From Streptomyces echinatus (lineage in GTDB: Bacteria; Actinomycetota; Actinomycetes; Streptomycetales; Streptomycetaceae): DNA of 64,000 nt. A program made the position numbers and the translations under genes. Of this stretch, positions 51,039-60,869 are shown piece after piece. The first letter of the stretch is position 1. Each line of letters begins with the position of its first letter. The stretch spans positions 186,001 to 250,000 of the forward strand of contig NZ_JACHJK010000004.1 in assembly GCF_014203595.1 (NCBI RefSeq). Reading direction: 5' to 3'. The notes under the pieces were generated by a model, which saw only the letters and a list, made by a program, of their open reading frames with translations, was not told the origin of the DNA and did no database searches.

Positions 51039-52352
51039 GTGCTCACCGCGTTCGCCCGGGCGTTCAGGACGCCCGACCTGCGCAAGAAGCTGCTGTTCAC
51101 GCTGGGCATCATCGTGGTGTACCGGGTCGGCACGCACATCCCGATCCCGGGCGTCAACTACAGGAACGTCCAGCAGTGTGTCCGCGAGGCCTCCGGTAAC
51201 CAGGGTCTCTTCGGGCTCGTCAACATGTTCAGCGGTGGTGCGCTGCTGCAGATTACGATCTTCGCGCTCGGGATCATGCCGTACATCACGGCGAGCATCA
51301 TCCTGCAGCTGCTGACGGTCGTGATCCCGCGCCTGGAAGCACTCAAGAAGGAAGGTCAGGCCGGCACTGCGAAGATCACGCAGTACACCCGCTACCTGAC
51401 CGTGGCGCTGGCCATCCTTCAGGGCACCGGCCTGGTGGCCACCGCCCGCAGTGGTGCTCTGTTCGGTACCTGCTCGGTGGCGAACCAGATCGTTCCCGAC
51501 CAGGCGATCTTCACCACCATCACCATGGTCATCTGCATGACCGCGGGTACGGCCGTCGTGATGTGGCTCGGTGAGCTGATCACCGACCGCGGTATCGGCA
51601 ACGGCATGTCGATCCTGATGTTCATCTCGATCGCCGCGACCTTCCCGTCCGCGCTGTGGGCCATCAAGAAGCAGGGCACCCTGGCCGGCGGCTGGATCGA
51701 GTTCGGCACCGTCATCGCCGTGGGCCTGGTCATGGTCGCGCTCGTCGTCTTCGTCGAGCAGGCCCAGCGCCGTGTCCCGGTGCAGTACGCGAAGCGCATG
51801 ATCGGTCGCCGGTCCTACGGCGGTACGTCCACGTACATCCCGCTGAAGGTGAACCAGGCGGGTGTGATTCCCGTCATCTTCGCCTCTTCGCTGCTCTACA
51901 TTCCGGCACTCGTGGCGCAGTTCTCGGGGGGCAAGTCGGGCTGGAAGACCTGGGTCGAGCAGAACCTCACCAAGGGCGACCACCCGATTTACATCACTTC
52001 GTACTTCTTGCTCATCGTTTTCTTCGCGTTCTTCTACGTCGCTATCTCCTTCAACCCCGAGGAAGTAGCCGACAACATGAAGAAGTATGGTGGCTTCATC
52101 CCGGGCATCCGGGCTGGCCGACCGACCGCTGAGTACCTCAGCTACGTGCTCAACCGGATCACCTGGCCGGGTTCGCTGTATCTGGGTCTGATCGCTCTCG
52201 TACCGACAATGGCGTTGGTGGGCTTCGGGGCAAGCCAGAACTTCCCGTTCGGCGGGACCAGCATCCTCATCATCGTGGGTGTCGGTCTCGAGACGGTGAA
52301 GCAGATCGAGAGCCAGCTCCAGCAGCGCAATTACGAAGGGTTCCTCCGCTGA
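51039..52352 (+). CDS. secY: preprotein translocase subunit SecY
   Basis: 437 residues, GTG start after CAGGAGGCACC ([20 protein letters not shown]). It is the protein-conducting channel, with ten membrane helices. TM1 is [20 protein letters not shown]; the plug region is near [20 protein letters not shown]; the signature [20 protein letters not shown] is followed by TM helices up to [20 protein letters not shown]. The cytoplasmic loop [20 protein letters not shown] contacts the ribosome and SecA. Its stop overlaps the adk ATG. Confidence 0.97.
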   Translation: MLTAFARAFRTPDLRKKLLFTLGIIVVYRVGTHIPIPGVNYRNVQQCVREASGNQGLFGLVNMFSGGALLQITIFALGIMPYITASIILQLLTVVIPRLEALKKEGQAGTAKITQYTRYLTVALAILQGTGLVATARSGALFGTCSVANQIVPDQAIFTTITMVICMTAGTAVVMWLGELITDRGIGNGMSILMFISIAATFPSALWAIKKQGTLAGGWIEFGTVIAVGLVMVALVVFVEQAQRRVPVQYAKRMIGRRSYGGTSTYIPLKVNQAGVIPVIFASSLLYIPALVAQFSGGKSGWKTWVEQNLTKGDHPIYITSYFLLIVFFAFFYVAISFNPEEVADNMKKYGGFIPGIRAGRPTAEYLSYVLNRITWPGSLYLGLIALVPTMALVGFGASQNFPFGGTSILIIVGVGLETVKQIESQLQQRNYEGFLR

Positions 52353-53014
52353 TGCGTATCGTCCTCGTCGGGCCGCCCGGTGCCGGTAAGGGAACGCAGG
52401 CCGTCCGGCTCGCAGAGAAGCTGGCGATTCCGCACATCTCCACGGGCGACCTGTTCCGCGCCAACATCAGCCAGCAGACCGAGCTGGGCAAGCTCGCGAA
52501 GTCCTACATGGACGCCGGCAACCTCGTCCCGGACGAGGTGACCATCGCGATGGCCAAGGACCGCATGGAGCAGGCGGACGCGCAGAACGGCTTCCTGCTG
52601 GACGGCTTCCCGCGGAACGTCTCGCAGGCCGAGGCCCTGGACCAGCTGCTCCAGACCGAGGGCATCACGCTGGACGCCGTCCTCGACCTGGAGGTCCCCG
52701 AGGACGAGGTCGTCAAGCGCATCGCCGGTCGGCGCATCTGCCGCAACGACTCCTCGCACGTCTTCCACGTGTCGTACAACGCGCCGAAGAAGGAGGGCGT
52801 CTGCGACGTCTGCGGCGGCGAGCTGTACCAGCGTGACGACGACCGCGAGGAGACCGTCCGCACGCGGCTGGAGGTCTACCACACGCAGACCGAGCCGATC
52901 ATCGACTACTACAAGGCGCAGGGCCTGGTCGTGACGATCTCCGCGCTGGGCCCGGTGGCCGAGATCACCGAGCGGGCGCTGGAAGCCCTCAAGCGCGAGA
53001 AGGCCGAGCAGTAG
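52352..53014 (+). CDS. adk: adenylate kinase
   Basis: 220 residues, long form with LID domain. It interconverts ATP + AMP and 2 ADP in the cytoplasm. The P-loop is [34 protein letters not shown] and [17 protein letters not shown] bind AMP. The LID has [36 protein letters not shown]; the CDVC pair with an upstream Cys suggests a partial metal site. It starts at the overlapping base of the secY stop (TGATG), the conserved secY-adk-map order. Confidence 0.97.
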   Translation: MRIVLVGPPGAGKGTQAVRLAEKLAIPHISTGDLFRANISQQTELGKLAKSYMDAGNLVPDEVTIAMAKDRMEQADAQNGFLLDGFPRNVSQAEALDQLLQTEGITLDAVLDLEVPEDEVVKRIAGRRICRNDSSHVFHVSYNAPKKEGVCDVCGGELYQRDDDREETVRTRLEVYHTQTEPIIDYYKAQGLVVTISALGPVAEITERALEALKREKAEQ

Positions 53015-53138
53015 ATCCCGGCCCTTCCGGCCGCGGTGCCCTCCCACGGATTCCGTCCGCGGGACCCCCAGGGCGCCGCGGCCGTACTGTTGTGTACGTA
53101 TCCCAGTCGACGCGAGTGACGGAGAGCGCAGGCCCCTC

Positions 53139-53975
53139 ATGGTGCAGATCAAGACCCCCGAGCAGATCGCGAAGATGCGGGCGGCGGGCCTGGTCGTAGC
53201 GGCCATCCACGCGGCCACGCGCGAAGCGGCCGTCCCCGGCGCGACCACCAAGGACCTGGACGAGGTGGCCCGCAAGGTCCTCGCCGAGCACGGCGCGAAG
53301 TCGAACTTCCTGGGCTACGGCGGCTTCCCGGCCACCATCTGCACGTCCGTGAACGACGTCGTCGTCCACGGCATCCCCTCCGACGACGTCGTCCTCAAGG
53401 ACGGCGACATCATCTCCATCGACTGCGGCGCGATCGTCGACGGCTGGCACGGCGACGCCGCGTACACGGCCTTCGTGGGCTCGGGTCACGCTCCGGAGCT
53501 GGTCGAGCTCTCCCGGGTGACCGAGGAGTCGATGTGGGCCGGCATCGCGGCCATGAAGCCGGGCAACCGCCTGGTGGACGTCTCGCGGGCGATCGAGACG
53601 TACATCCGCCGTCAGCCGAAGCCGGGCGGCGGCAAGTACGGGATCGTCGAGGACTACGGCGGCCACGGCATCGGCACCGAGATGCACATGGACCCGCATC
53701 TGCTGAACTACGTCGACCGCCGCCGCGGCAAGGGCCCCAAGCTGGTCCCCGGCTTCTGCCTCGCCATCGAGCCCATGGTCTCCCTCGGCACCCCGCGCAC
53801 CGAGGTCCTGGAAGACGACTGGACCGTCATCACCACGGACGGCACCTGGTCCTCCCACTGGGAGCACTCGGTCGCCCTGACCGAGCAGGGCCCTCTGGTC
53901 CTGACGGCTCCCGACGGCGGCAAGGCCAAGCTCGCCGAGTACGGCATCACGGCCGCTCCCGACCCGCTTGCATAG
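53139..53975 (+). CDS. map: methionine aminopeptidase, type I
   Basis: 278 residues. It removes the initiator Met from nascent proteins. The pita-bread fold has its metal ligands: SIDCGAIVDGWHGDAAYTAF (two Asp), GHGIGTEMHMDPHLLNY (His), FCLAIEPMVSLG (Glu) and SSHWEHSVALTEQGP (Glu). The start MVQIKTPEQIAKMRAAGLVV is preceded by GGAGAGCGCAGG. It follows adk by 124 bases and is the last gene before the infA promoter. Confidence 0.96.
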   Translation: MVQIKTPEQIAKMRAAGLVVAAIHAATREAAVPGATTKDLDEVARKVLAEHGAKSNFLGYGGFPATICTSVNDVVVHGIPSDDVVLKDGDIISIDCGAIVDGWHGDAAYTAFVGSGHAPELVELSRVTEESMWAGIAAMKPGNRLVDVSRAIETYIRRQPKPGGGKYGIVEDYGGHGIGTEMHMDPHLLNYVDRRRGKGPKLVPGFCLAIEPMVSLGTPRTEVLEDDWTVITTDGTWSSHWEHSVALTEQGPLVLTAPDGGKAKLAEYGITAAPDPLA

Positions 53976-54005
53976 GGATCACCCCGATGGGGCAGACTCT
54001 CTCGA

Positions 54006-54035
54006 TTCGCCTTTCCGGGTGCGCCGACGTAGACT
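54006..54035 (+). promoter_or_regulatory. possible infA promoter
   Basis: TTCGCC and TAGACT with an 18-base spacer, about 100 bases before infA. The -10 is good, the -35 weak. Confidence 0.45.
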
Positions 54036-54137
54036 GACTCGTCGGCTCTCGTGCACCCGCATGTCTGCATGCTCCCGCAAGGGAATCCCAGGGACTGCCT
54101 GAGAGTCGATCAAGGTAGTCGATTCGAAGGGCGAAGC

Positions 54138-54359
54138 GTGGCCAAGAAGCAAGGTGCCATCGAGATCGAGGGCACTGTCGTCGAGTCTCTGCCGAACGCC
54201 ATGTTCAAGGTCGAGCTCCAGAACGGCCACCAGGTCCTGGCACACATCAGCGGCAAGATGCGGATGCACTACATCCGTATCCTCCCTGACGACCGGGTCG
54301 TGGTGGAGCTGTCTCCGTACGACCTGACGCGTGGCCGGATCGTCTACCGCTACAAGTAG
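54138..54359 (+). CDS. infA: translation initiation factor IF-1
   Basis: 73 residues, GTG start after CGAAGGGCGAAGC ([20 protein letters not shown]). The OB-fold sequence [52 protein letters not shown] is complete. It binds the A site during initiation. It leads the cluster infA-rpmJ-rpsM-rpsK-rpoA-rplQ. Confidence 0.98.
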   Translation: MAKKQGAIEIEGTVVESLPNAMFKVELQNGHQVLAHISGKMRMHYIRILPDDRVVVELSPYDLTRGRIVYRYK

Positions 54360-54419
54360 ATCTTGCCCGCGCCCCGGGCCCGCCCGGAGCGATGGCACTG
54401 ACCCGGAGAACCTCACCCC

Positions 54420-54533
54420 ATGAAGGTCAAGCCGAGCGTCAAGAAGATCTGCGACAAGTGCAGGGTGATCCGCCGTCACGGCCGGGTCATGGTCATCTGC
54501 GAGAACCCGCGCCACAAGCAGCGCCAGGGCTGA
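54420..54533 (+). CDS. rpmJ: 50S ribosomal protein L36, zinc-binding form
   Basis: 37 residues: [37 protein letters not shown]. The CDKC pair plus the later Cys and His form the zinc site, so this is the C+ type. It is too short for most ORF filters. It lies 60 bases after infA in the standard order. Confidence 0.97.
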   Translation: MKVKPSVKKICDKCRVIRRHGRVMVICENPRHKQRQG

Positions 54534-54725
54534 CGCACGACCATCTCCCTCTGCACCTCTATCGCAGAGTTTCGCGCGACGCGAGCTGAATATGTTCATA
54601 CGCAGAGCCCGAGCCCAACAGCTCGACACCCCCGGTCCGGAGGCCGGGGACCCGGTTCGTACCTAGTACGGCGGCCGGGAGCCGGTTCTGCGGAAGACCT
54701 CCGAAGATTCACCAGGAGCCATTGA
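54534..54725 (+). other. rpmJ-rpsM gap
   Basis: 192 bases. CCCCGG-TCCGGAGG-CCGGGG around 54630-54648 forms a hairpin without T-run. The region TTTCGCGCGACGCGAGCTGAATATGTTCATA is relatively AT-rich and may hold a secondary promoter. No coding region. Confidence 0.4.
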
Positions 54726-55106
54726 ATGGCACGCGTTTCCGGTGTTGACATCCCGCGCGACAAGCGCGTGGAGGTCGCCCTCACCTACGTGTTCGGCATC
54801 GGCCGGACCCTCTCGCAGGAGACGCTGGCTGCGACCGGCGTCGACCCGAACACCCGCGTTCGCGACCTCTCCGAGGAGCAGCTCGTCGCGATTCGTGAGT
54901 ACGTCGACAACAACATCAAGACCGAGGGTGACCTCCGTCGCGAGATCCAGGCCGACATCCGCCGCAAGGTCGAGATCGGTTGCTACCAGGGTCTCCGTCA
55001 CCGTCGCGGTCTGCCCGTCCGCGGTCAGCGCACCAGCACCAACGCCCGCACCCGCAAGGGCCCGCGTCGCGCCATCGCCGGCAAGAAGAAGCCGGGCAAG
55101 AAGTAG
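54726..55106 (+). CDS. rpsM: 30S ribosomal protein S13
   Basis: 126 residues. It is a head protein that touches the P-site tRNA and bridges to the 50[41 protein letters not shown] and [40 protein letters not shown] are typical. GAAGATTCACCAGGAGCC precedes the ATG. Confidence 0.98.
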   Translation: MARVSGVDIPRDKRVEVALTYVFGIGRTLSQETLAATGVDPNTRVRDLSEEQLVAIREYVDNNIKTEGDLRREIQADIRRKVEIGCYQGLRHRRGLPVRGQRTSTNARTRKGPRRAIAGKKKPGKK

Positions 55107-55171
55107 TCCGCAGCGGACACCTGTCCACGGTCTTCGCTGTAGGACCGACCACCTCCCGTAGGAGTTAGTAG

Positions 55172-55576
55172 ATGCCCCCCAAGGGACGTCAGGGCGCTGC
55201 CAAGAAGGTGCGCCGCAAGGAAAAGAAGAACGTCGCTCACGGCCACGCGCACATCAAGAGCACGTTCAACAACACGATCGTCTCGATCACGGACCCGTCC
55301 GGCAACGTGATCTCCTGGGCCTCCGCCGGCCACGTCGGCTTCAAGGGCTCCCGGAAGTCCACGCCGTTCGCCGCGCAGATGGCCGCCGAGTCGGCTGCCC
55401 GCCGCGCCCAGGAGCACGGCATGCGCAAGGTCGACGTGTTCGTCAAGGGCCCGGGCTCCGGTCGTGAGACCGCGATCCGCTCCCTGCAGGCCACGGGCCT
55501 CGAGGTCGGCTCCATCCAGGACGTCACCCCGACCCCGCACAACGGCTGCCGTCCGCCGAAGCGCCGCCGCGTCTGA
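55172..55576 (+). CDS. rpsK: 30S ribosomal protein S11
   Basis: 134 residues. It is a platform protein at the mRNA exit: [60 protein letters not shown], and the signature [32 protein letters not shown]. No rpsD follows, unlike E. coli; in Streptomyces rpsD is elsewhere. A hairpin lies between it and rpoA. Confidence 0.98.
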   Translation: MPPKGRQGAAKKVRRKEKKNVAHGHAHIKSTFNNTIVSITDPSGNVISWASAGHVGFKGSRKSTPFAAQMAAESAARRAQEHGMRKVDVFVKGPGSGRETAIRSLQATGLEVGSIQDVTPTPHNGCRPPKRRRV

Positions 55577-55604
55577 CGCGTCGCGCTCCGCGCACTGTGG
55601 TTCC

Positions 55605-55636
55605 GGGCGGTACGGCTCTTTCGGGCCGTGCCGCCC
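55605..55636 (+). promoter_or_regulatory. hairpin between rpsK and rpoA
   Basis: GGGCGGTACGGC (55605-55616) pairs with GCCGTGCCGCCC (55625-55636) with one G-T pair; eight-base loop TCTTTCGG. No T-run follows. It probably modulates read-through into rpoA. Confidence 0.6.
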
Positions 55637-55726
55637 GTACCCTTGCAGTACCCGCACTTCTCACGGGTGCGGTTTCCGTCGGGCGTCAAATAGCGGGCGT
55701 CCACGAAAGAAGGATCTGATCCACAC

Positions 55727-56749
55727 ATGCTGATCGCTCAGCGTCCCTCGTTGACCGAAGAGGTCGTCGACGAGTTCCGCTCCCGGTTCGTGATCGAGCC
55801 GCTGGAGCCGGGCTTCGGCTACACCCTCGGCAACTCCCTCCGCCGTACCCTCCTCTCCTCGATCCCCGGTGCCGCTGTCACCAGCATCCGGATCGACGGC
55901 GTGCTGCACGAGTTCACCACCGTGCCGGGCGTCAAGGAGGACGTCACCGACCTGATCCTCAACATCAAGCAGCTGGTCGTCTCCTCGGAGCACGACGAGC
56001 CGGTCGTGATGTACCTGCGCAAGCAGGGCCCGGGTCTGGTCACCGCCGCCGACATCGCGCCCCCGGCCGGTGTCGAGGTGCACAATCCCGACCTCGTCCT
56101 CGCCACGCTCAACGGCAAGGGCAAGCTGGAGATGGAGCTGACCGTCGAGCGCGGTCGCGGTTACGTCTCCGCCGTGCAGAACAAGCAGGTGGGCCAGGAG
56201 ATCGGCCGTATCCCGGTCGACTCCATCTACTCGCCGGTTCTCAAGGTCACGTACAAGGTCGAGGCCACGCGTGTCGAGCAGCGCACCGACTTCGACAAGC
56301 TGATCGTCGACGTCGAGACCAAGCAGGCGATGCGTCCCCGTGACGCCATGGCCTCCGCCGGTAAGACGCTGGTCGAGCTGTTCGGTCTCGCCCGCGAGCT
56401 GAACATCGACGCCGAGGGCATCGACATGGGCCCGTCCCCGACGGACGCCGCCCTGGCCGCCGACCTCGCGCTGCCGATCGAGGAGCTGGAGCTCACCGTC
56501 CGCTCCTACAACTGCCTCAAGCGTGAGGGCATCCACTCCGTGGGTGAGCTCGTCGCCCGCTCCGAGGCCGACCTGCTGGACATCCGCAACTTCGGTGCGA
56601 AGTCCATCGACGAGGTCAAGGCGAAGCTGGCCGGCATGGGCCTGGCGCTCAAGGACAGCCCGCCCGGATTCGACCCGACCGCCGCCGCGGACGCCTTCGG
56701 CGCCGACGACGACGCGGACGCGGGCTTCGTCGAGACCGAGCAGTACTAA
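55727..56749 (+). CDS. rpoA: DNA-directed RNA polymerase subunit alpha
   Basis: 340 residues. The N-terminal domain (assembly and dimerisation) contains [20 protein letters not shown] and [20 protein letters not shown]. The C-terminal domain (UP element and activator contact) has [57 protein letters not shown]. The acidic tail [20 protein letters not shown] is typical of actinobacteria. AAAGAAGGATCTG precedes the ATG. Confidence 0.98.
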   Translation: MLIAQRPSLTEEVVDEFRSRFVIEPLEPGFGYTLGNSLRRTLLSSIPGAAVTSIRIDGVLHEFTTVPGVKEDVTDLILNIKQLVVSSEHDEPVVMYLRKQGPGLVTAADIAPPAGVEVHNPDLVLATLNGKGKLEMELTVERGRGYVSAVQNKQVGQEIGRIPVDSIYSPVLKVTYKVEATRVEQRTDFDKLIVDVETKQAMRPRDAMASAGKTLVELFGLARELNIDAEGIDMGPSPTDAALAADLALPIEELELTVRSYNCLKREGIHSVGELVARSEADLLDIRNFGAKSIDEVKAKLAGMGLALKDSPPGFDPTAAADAFGADDDADAGFVETEQY

Positions 56750-56846
56750 GAGCTCGGGCCATCCGGTCCGTACTCGGGCGCGGGTGCGCTGTGGCTTGTC
56801 GCGCCCACGCGACGGAGTCGCACATCGACACCGCCCCGCGCCCCTT

Positions 56847-56875
56847 CCGGGAGCGCCCTTCGGGGCTGCTCCCGG
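56847..56875 (+). promoter_or_regulatory. UUCG hairpin between rpoA and rplQ
   Basis: CCGGGAGC-GCCC-TTCG-GGGC-T-GCTCCCGG, a stem of 12 bp with one bulged T and a TTCG tetraloop. It lies inside the 205-base gap in which no obvious promoter is visible, so it may be an attenuator or processing site. Confidence 0.65.
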
Positions 56876-56954
56876 ATCTCCGACAGGCGACCGCCTGCTC
56901 GGATACTGACCCCGGTACCTGATACGGCCGGGGCAGACACACAGGAGAAGAACA

Positions 56955-57458
56955 ATGCCGAAGCCCACCAAGGGTGCCCGTCTGGGCGGCAGCGCCGCGC
57001 ACGAGAAGCTCCTCCTCGCGAACCTCGCGAAGAGCCTCTTCGAGCACGGCCGCATCACCACCACCGAGGCGAAGGCCCGCCGCCTGCGCCCGTACGCCGA
57101 GCGTCTGGTCACCAAGGCGAAGAAGGGCGACCTTCACAACCGCCGTCAGGTGCTCCAGGTCATCACGGACAAGAGCGTCGTCCACACGCTCTTCACCGAG
57201 ATCGGCCCGCGCTACGAGAACCGTCCGGGTGGCTACACCCGCATCACCAAGATCGGTAACCGCCGTGGCGACAACGCGCCCATGGCTGTCATCGAGCTGG
57301 TCGAGGCGCTGACGGTCGCGCAGCAGGCCACCGGTGAGGCCGAGGCCGCCACCAAGCGTGCGGTCAAGGAAGCCGACGAGGCCAAGGCCGCGGAGACCAC
57401 CGAGGCTCCGGCCGCGGAGGCCACCGAGGCCGGCGCCGAGGAGTCGAAGGACGCGTAA
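56955..57458 (+). CDS. rplQ: 50S ribosomal protein L17
   Basis: 167 residues, about 40 longer than E. coli. The family part is [60 protein letters not shown] and [20 protein letters not shown]. From about residue 120 an Ala/Glu-rich acidic tail follows ([19 protein letters not shown]). It is the last r-protein gene of the alpha operon. Confidence 0.97.
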   Translation: MPKPTKGARLGGSAAHEKLLLANLAKSLFEHGRITTTEAKARRLRPYAERLVTKAKKGDLHNRRQVLQVITDKSVVHTLFTEIGPRYENRPGGYTRITKIGNRRGDNAPMAVIELVEALTVAQQATGEAEAATKRAVKEADEAKAAETTEAPAAEATEAGAEESKDA

Positions 57459-57539
57459 GCGTTCTGCCGGGGGACTGCCGGCCGGCGGCGACGCCGTCGT
57501 GGCAGGTCGCGCAGTTCCCCGCGCCCCCTGTGGGCGTGG

Positions 57540-57577
57540 GCGGGTCCGTTCCTTTCCAAGGGCGGACCCGCTTTTTT
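57540..57577 (+). terminator. intrinsic terminator after rplQ
   Basis: GCGGGTCCG (57540-57548) pairs with CGGACCCGC (57563-57571), directly followed by six T. The only textbook stem plus T-run terminator in the r-protein region. Confidence 0.92.
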
Positions 57578-57599
57578 GTGCACCTGAGAGGATCTCTGT

Positions 57600-58463
57600 G
57601 TGAGCGACGAAGTACATCCCGGGCACGTCCGTATCCGTCTCGACCTCTCCTACGACGGCACCGACTTCCATGGCTGGGCCAAGCAGGCCGGAGGGAGGCG
57701 GACCGTGCAGGGCGAGATCGAGGACGCCCTGCGCACGGTGACGCGGTCCAAGGAGACGTACGAGCTGACCGTGGCCGGCCGGACCGATGCCGGGGTGCAC
57801 GCGCGTGGGCAGGTGGCCCATGTCGATCTGCCCGTCGAGCTGTGGGCGGAGCACCGCGAGAAGCTGCTCAAGCGGCTCGCCGGGCGGCTGCCGAAGGATG
57901 TGCGGGTGTGGCGGCTCACCGAGGCACCGGCCGGCTTCAACGCCCGGTTCTCAGCGATCTGGCGGCGCTACGCGTACCGGATCACCGACAACCCCGGCGG
58001 AGTCGACCCGCTGCTGCGCGGCCATGTGCTCTGGCACGACTGGCCGCTGGACGTGGACGCCATGAACGAGGCCGCCCGGGCGCTGCTCGGCGAGCACGAC
58101 TTCGCCGCCTACTGCAAGAGGCGCGAGGGGGCGACCACGATCCGCACGCTGCAGGAGCTGAGCCTGGTCCGGGACGGCGACGGGGTCATCACCGCCACCG
58201 TCCGCGCCGACGCCTTCTGCCACAACATGGTGCGGTCGCTGATCGGCGCGCTGCTGTTCGTCGGAGACGGGCACCGGGGCCCGGAGTGGCCCGGGAAGGT
58301 GCTGGCCGCGCGGGTGCGGGACTCCGCCGTGCATGTCGTACGGCCGCACGGGCTGACCCTGGAGGAGGTCGGCTACCCCGCCGACGAACTGCTGGCGGCC
58401 CGGAACAAGGAGGCGCGGAACAAGCGCTCGCTCCCCCTGGCGTCGGGCTGCGCGACCTGTTAG
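57600..58463 (+). CDS. truA: tRNA pseudouridine(38-40) synthase
   Basis: 287 residues, GTG start after TGAGAGGATCTCT. It converts U38-U40 in the anticodon arm of many tRNAs. [20 protein letters not shown] is the N-terminal motif. [20 protein letters not shown] contains the catalytic Asp. [40 protein letters not shown] and [20 protein letters not shown] are conserved. It follows rplQ, as in many bacteria, but after a strong terminator. Confidence 0.95.
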   Translation: MSDEVHPGHVRIRLDLSYDGTDFHGWAKQAGGRRTVQGEIEDALRTVTRSKETYELTVAGRTDAGVHARGQVAHVDLPVELWAEHREKLLKRLAGRLPKDVRVWRLTEAPAGFNARFSAIWRRYAYRITDNPGGVDPLLRGHVLWHDWPLDVDAMNEAARALLGEHDFAAYCKRREGATTIRTLQELSLVRDGDGVITATVRADAFCHNMVRSLIGALLFVGDGHRGPEWPGKVLAARVRDSAVHVVRPHGLTLEEVGYPADELLAARNKEARNKRSLPLASGCATC

Positions 58464-58479
58464 CGGTGCCGCCTCTCCG

Positions 58480-59352
58480 TCACTGGGACGCCGCCTGGGC
58501 CTGGGCCTGGCCGCGGCGGTAGATCTGGTTGACGGTGAACTGGGCGAGGTCGTTGCCCACGTCGAAGACCTTGGTGTCCTTCTTGGTGACGTCCTTGCCG
58601 TTGGTGAAGCCGGCGACCGTGAAGTAGGCGTAGCGGCCGTAGGCGTTGCGCGTCGAGCGGCAGAAGGCCCCGTCGCAGAAGTTCTTGACGCCCTTGCCGA
58701 ACAGGGAGCGCACGATGCTCCTGTCGTCGGTCTGGGCCTTGGCCTTGGTCGCCTGGGCCGCGGTGTCGAAGACGGCGACGCCGACGGTGACCGCGATGTC
58801 ACCCTTGGTGTAGGTGGCGCGCATCATGCGGGTGCAGCCGTTGGCGGTGAGCACCTTGGGCAGAGTGCCGCCGGCGACGGTGGCACAGCTCGGGGTGTCG
58901 GCCGTCGGGCCCTTCTTGTACACCGCGTCGCCCACGGTCAGCTGCTTGCCCGGGAACAGGGTGTCCGGGCCGAGCGGGGCGGTGTCCTTCTGGGCGCTGG
59001 AGATGAAGTCCTTGGGATCCAGCGGCGGCGGGGCGCTGGTGGGCGCGAAGGACGGCGTCGCGGTGCCGGAGCCGGGCAGCGAGGCGCTGGCCGGGAGGTT
59101 GCTGGGGCCGGCCTGCGGATCACCGCCGTTCGCGGAGACGACGGCCATCGCGACCGCGGTGCCTATCGCGGCCGTGGCCAGCGCGCCGCCGGCTATGAAC
59201 AGCACCTTGCGGCGTTTGTTGCGCGACTCCGAGGCCTCGGCGAGCGCGGCCCAGTCCGGAGTGCCGTCATCGGCCCCGCTGCTCCACGGTTGCTGGGAAT
59301 TCGGTTTCCAGGGATCCCACTGAGACTGGGGTCCCCCCTGCCCGTAACTCAT
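58480..59352 (-). CDS. single-pass membrane protein with extracytoplasmic domain
   Basis: 290 residues. The cytoplasmic N-terminus (about 45 residues, Gln/Pro/Trp-rich, SQWDPWKPNSQQPWSS) is followed by a basic stretch NKRRK, one membrane helix VLFIAGGALATAAIGTAVAM, a Ser/Pro linker and an extracellular domain of about 170 residues. That domain has Cys residues in pairs (PSCATV, NGCTRM, NFCDGAFCRS), suggesting disulfides. I know this type as a conserved streptomycete hypothetical next to truA. The start MSYGQGG was preferred because TAAGAT ends seven bases before it with no Shine-Dalgarno, so the mRNA is probably leaderless. Function is unknown. Confidence 0.75.
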   Translation of the reverse strand: MSYGQGGPQSQWDPWKPNSQQPWSSGADDGTPDWAALAEASESRNKRRKVLFIAGGALATAAIGTAVAMAVVSANGGDPQAGPSNLPASASLPGSGTATPSFAPTSAPPPLDPKDFISSAQKDTAPLGPDTLFPGKQLTVGDAVYKKGPTADTPSCATVAGGTLPKVLTANGCTRMMRATYTKGDIAVTVGVAVFDTAAQATKAKAQTDDRSIVRSLFGKGVKNFCDGAFCRSTRNAYGRYAYFTVAGFTNGKDVTKKDTKVFDVGNDLAQFTVNQIYRRGQAQAQAASQ

Positions 59353-59444
59353 GGGGCGCATCTTAGACGTGGGTTCCGGGGTGCAGGAGTGCATCGGTCG
59401 TCATGCCGCGTTTGTCCGGCGACATGAGGGGGAAGGGCCTCGTT

Positions 59445-59474
59445 TTGACCCGTCCGGGCCCGTGCAGGTAACCT
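59445..59474 (+). promoter_or_regulatory. rplM-rpsI promoter
   Basis: TTGACC and TAACCT with an 18-base spacer. The start would be near 59481, giving a leader of about 170 nt before rplM. L13 leaders are known as autoregulatory in some bacteria; no such fold is evident to me. Confidence 0.65.
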
Positions 59475-59651
59475 GCTTCTTCGTTGTGTATTGGCTTGCT
59501 CATTCTCACGGGACGGGCCCTTACACCGGTCCACCGGGCCGATGACCAGCGACCAGCACGCGGTTTGCGTCAACCGTGGTGCGGTCAGGGCTGTCGTGAT
59601 CGTTTCGGTGACCTGTTCAGGACCATTCACTCGAAGCGAAGGCTACGAACC

Positions 59652-60095
59652 GTGCGTACGTACAGCCCCAAGCCCGGCGATGTGACGCGCCAGTGGCACG
59701 TCATCGACGCTCAGGACGTCGTCCTGGGTCGTCTCGCCACGACCGCCGCGTCCCTCCTGCGGGGCAAGCACAAGCCGATTTACGCCCCCCACGTCGACAC
59801 CGGTGACTTCGTCATCATCATCAACGCCGACAAGGTGCACCTGTCCGGCAACAAGCGGACGCAGAAGATGGCGTACCGCCACTCCGGCTACCCGGGTGGT
59901 CTGCGCTCCGTCCGCTACGACGAGCTGCTCGACAAGAACCCCGAGAAGGCCATCGAGAAGGCCGTCAAGGGCATGCTCCCCAAGAACACGCTGGGCCGTC
60001 AGATGCTCTCGAAGCTGAAGGTCTACAAGGGTGACGTGCACCCGCACGCTGCGCAGCAGCCGGTGCCGTTCGAGATCACCCAGGTCGCGCAGTAA
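59652..60095 (+). CDS. rplM: 50S ribosomal protein L13
   Basis: 147 residues, GTG start ([20 protein letters not shown]) after GAAGCGAAGG. Conserved parts are [60 protein letters not shown] and [20 protein letters not shown]. It is an early 50S assembly protein. rpsI follows 42 bases on, as one operon. Confidence 0.98.
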   Translation: MRTYSPKPGDVTRQWHVIDAQDVVLGRLATTAASLLRGKHKPIYAPHVDTGDFVIIINADKVHLSGNKRTQKMAYRHSGYPGGLRSVRYDELLDKNPEKAIEKAVKGMLPKNTLGRQMLSKLKVYKGDVHPHAAQQPVPFEITQVAQ

Positions 60096-60137
60096 GTCCG
60101 GCCACCCCCTAAGACTGAAGAGAATCTGAGGAGAATC

Positions 60138-60650
60138 GTGGCCGAGACCACTGCCGAGCAGCCGCTCGAAGAGCTTGACATCGACAGCTACACCACCGAG
60201 TCCGAGGTCCCCGTCGAGGGTGAGTACACCTCGGAGTCCATGGCCTCCCGCTTCGGTGAGCCCCAGCCGGCCGCCGGCCTGGGCCGCCGCAAGAACGCCA
60301 TCGCCCGTGTCCGGATCGTTCCGGGCACCGGCAAGTGGAAGATCAACGGCCGCACCCTCGAGGACTACTTCCCGAACAAGGTGCACCAGCAGGAAGTCAA
60401 CGAGCCCTTCAAGGTGCTCGAGCTCGAGGGCCGTTACGACGTCATCGCCCGCATCGCGGGTGGCGGTGTCTCCGGTCAGGCCGGTGCCCTCCGTCTCGGT
60501 GTGGCCCGTGCGCTGAACGAGGCCGACGTCGACAACAACCGTGGCCCGCTGAAGAAGGCCGGCTTCCTCAAGCGCGACGACCGTGCGGTCGAGCGCAAGA
60601 AGGCCGGTCTGAAGAAGGCCCGCAAGGCTCCGCAGTACAGCAAGCGCTAA
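60138..60650 (+). CDS. rpsI: 30S ribosomal protein S9
   Basis: 170 residues, GTG start. Residues 1-45 are an acidic, Thr/Glu-rich extension ([20 protein letters not shown]). The family core starts at [20 protein letters not shown] and includes [40 protein letters not shown] and the Lys/Arg-rich C-terminus ending APQYSKR, whose last Arg reaches the P-site anticodon. The long acidic extension is normal in streptomycetes. Confidence 0.97.
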   Translation: MAETTAEQPLEELDIDSYTTESEVPVEGEYTSESMASRFGEPQPAAGLGRRKNAIARVRIVPGTGKWKINGRTLEDYFPNKVHQQEVNEPFKVLELEGRYDVIARIAGGGVSGQAGALRLGVARALNEADVDNNRGPLKKAGFLKRDDRAVERKKAGLKKARKAPQYSKR

Positions 60651-60699
60651 GCTTCGCTGCCTGCTCGTACGTATCACGGGCTTCGGCCCACACGTACTC

Positions 60700-60746
60700 C
60701 GAACGCCCCGGCGGCACGCCACATGTGCCTCCGGGGCGTTCGTTTA
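60700..60746 (+). terminator. terminator after rpsI
   Basis: CGAACGCCCCGG (60700-60711) pairs with CCGGGGCGTTCG (60731-60742), with a further inner GGCAC/GTGCC stem, and is followed by TTTATCC. Confidence 0.9.
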
Positions 60747-60869
60747 TCCCAGCCAAGGGCGTATAACGACACAAGACGCTCAGAGGCTTGTGTGATCGGA
60801 TGCCGGGGCGCCTGCCACCCGACGCGGCGCCTGTCCGCTTCCGACATCGATGCTTCCTCAGGAGGACAA

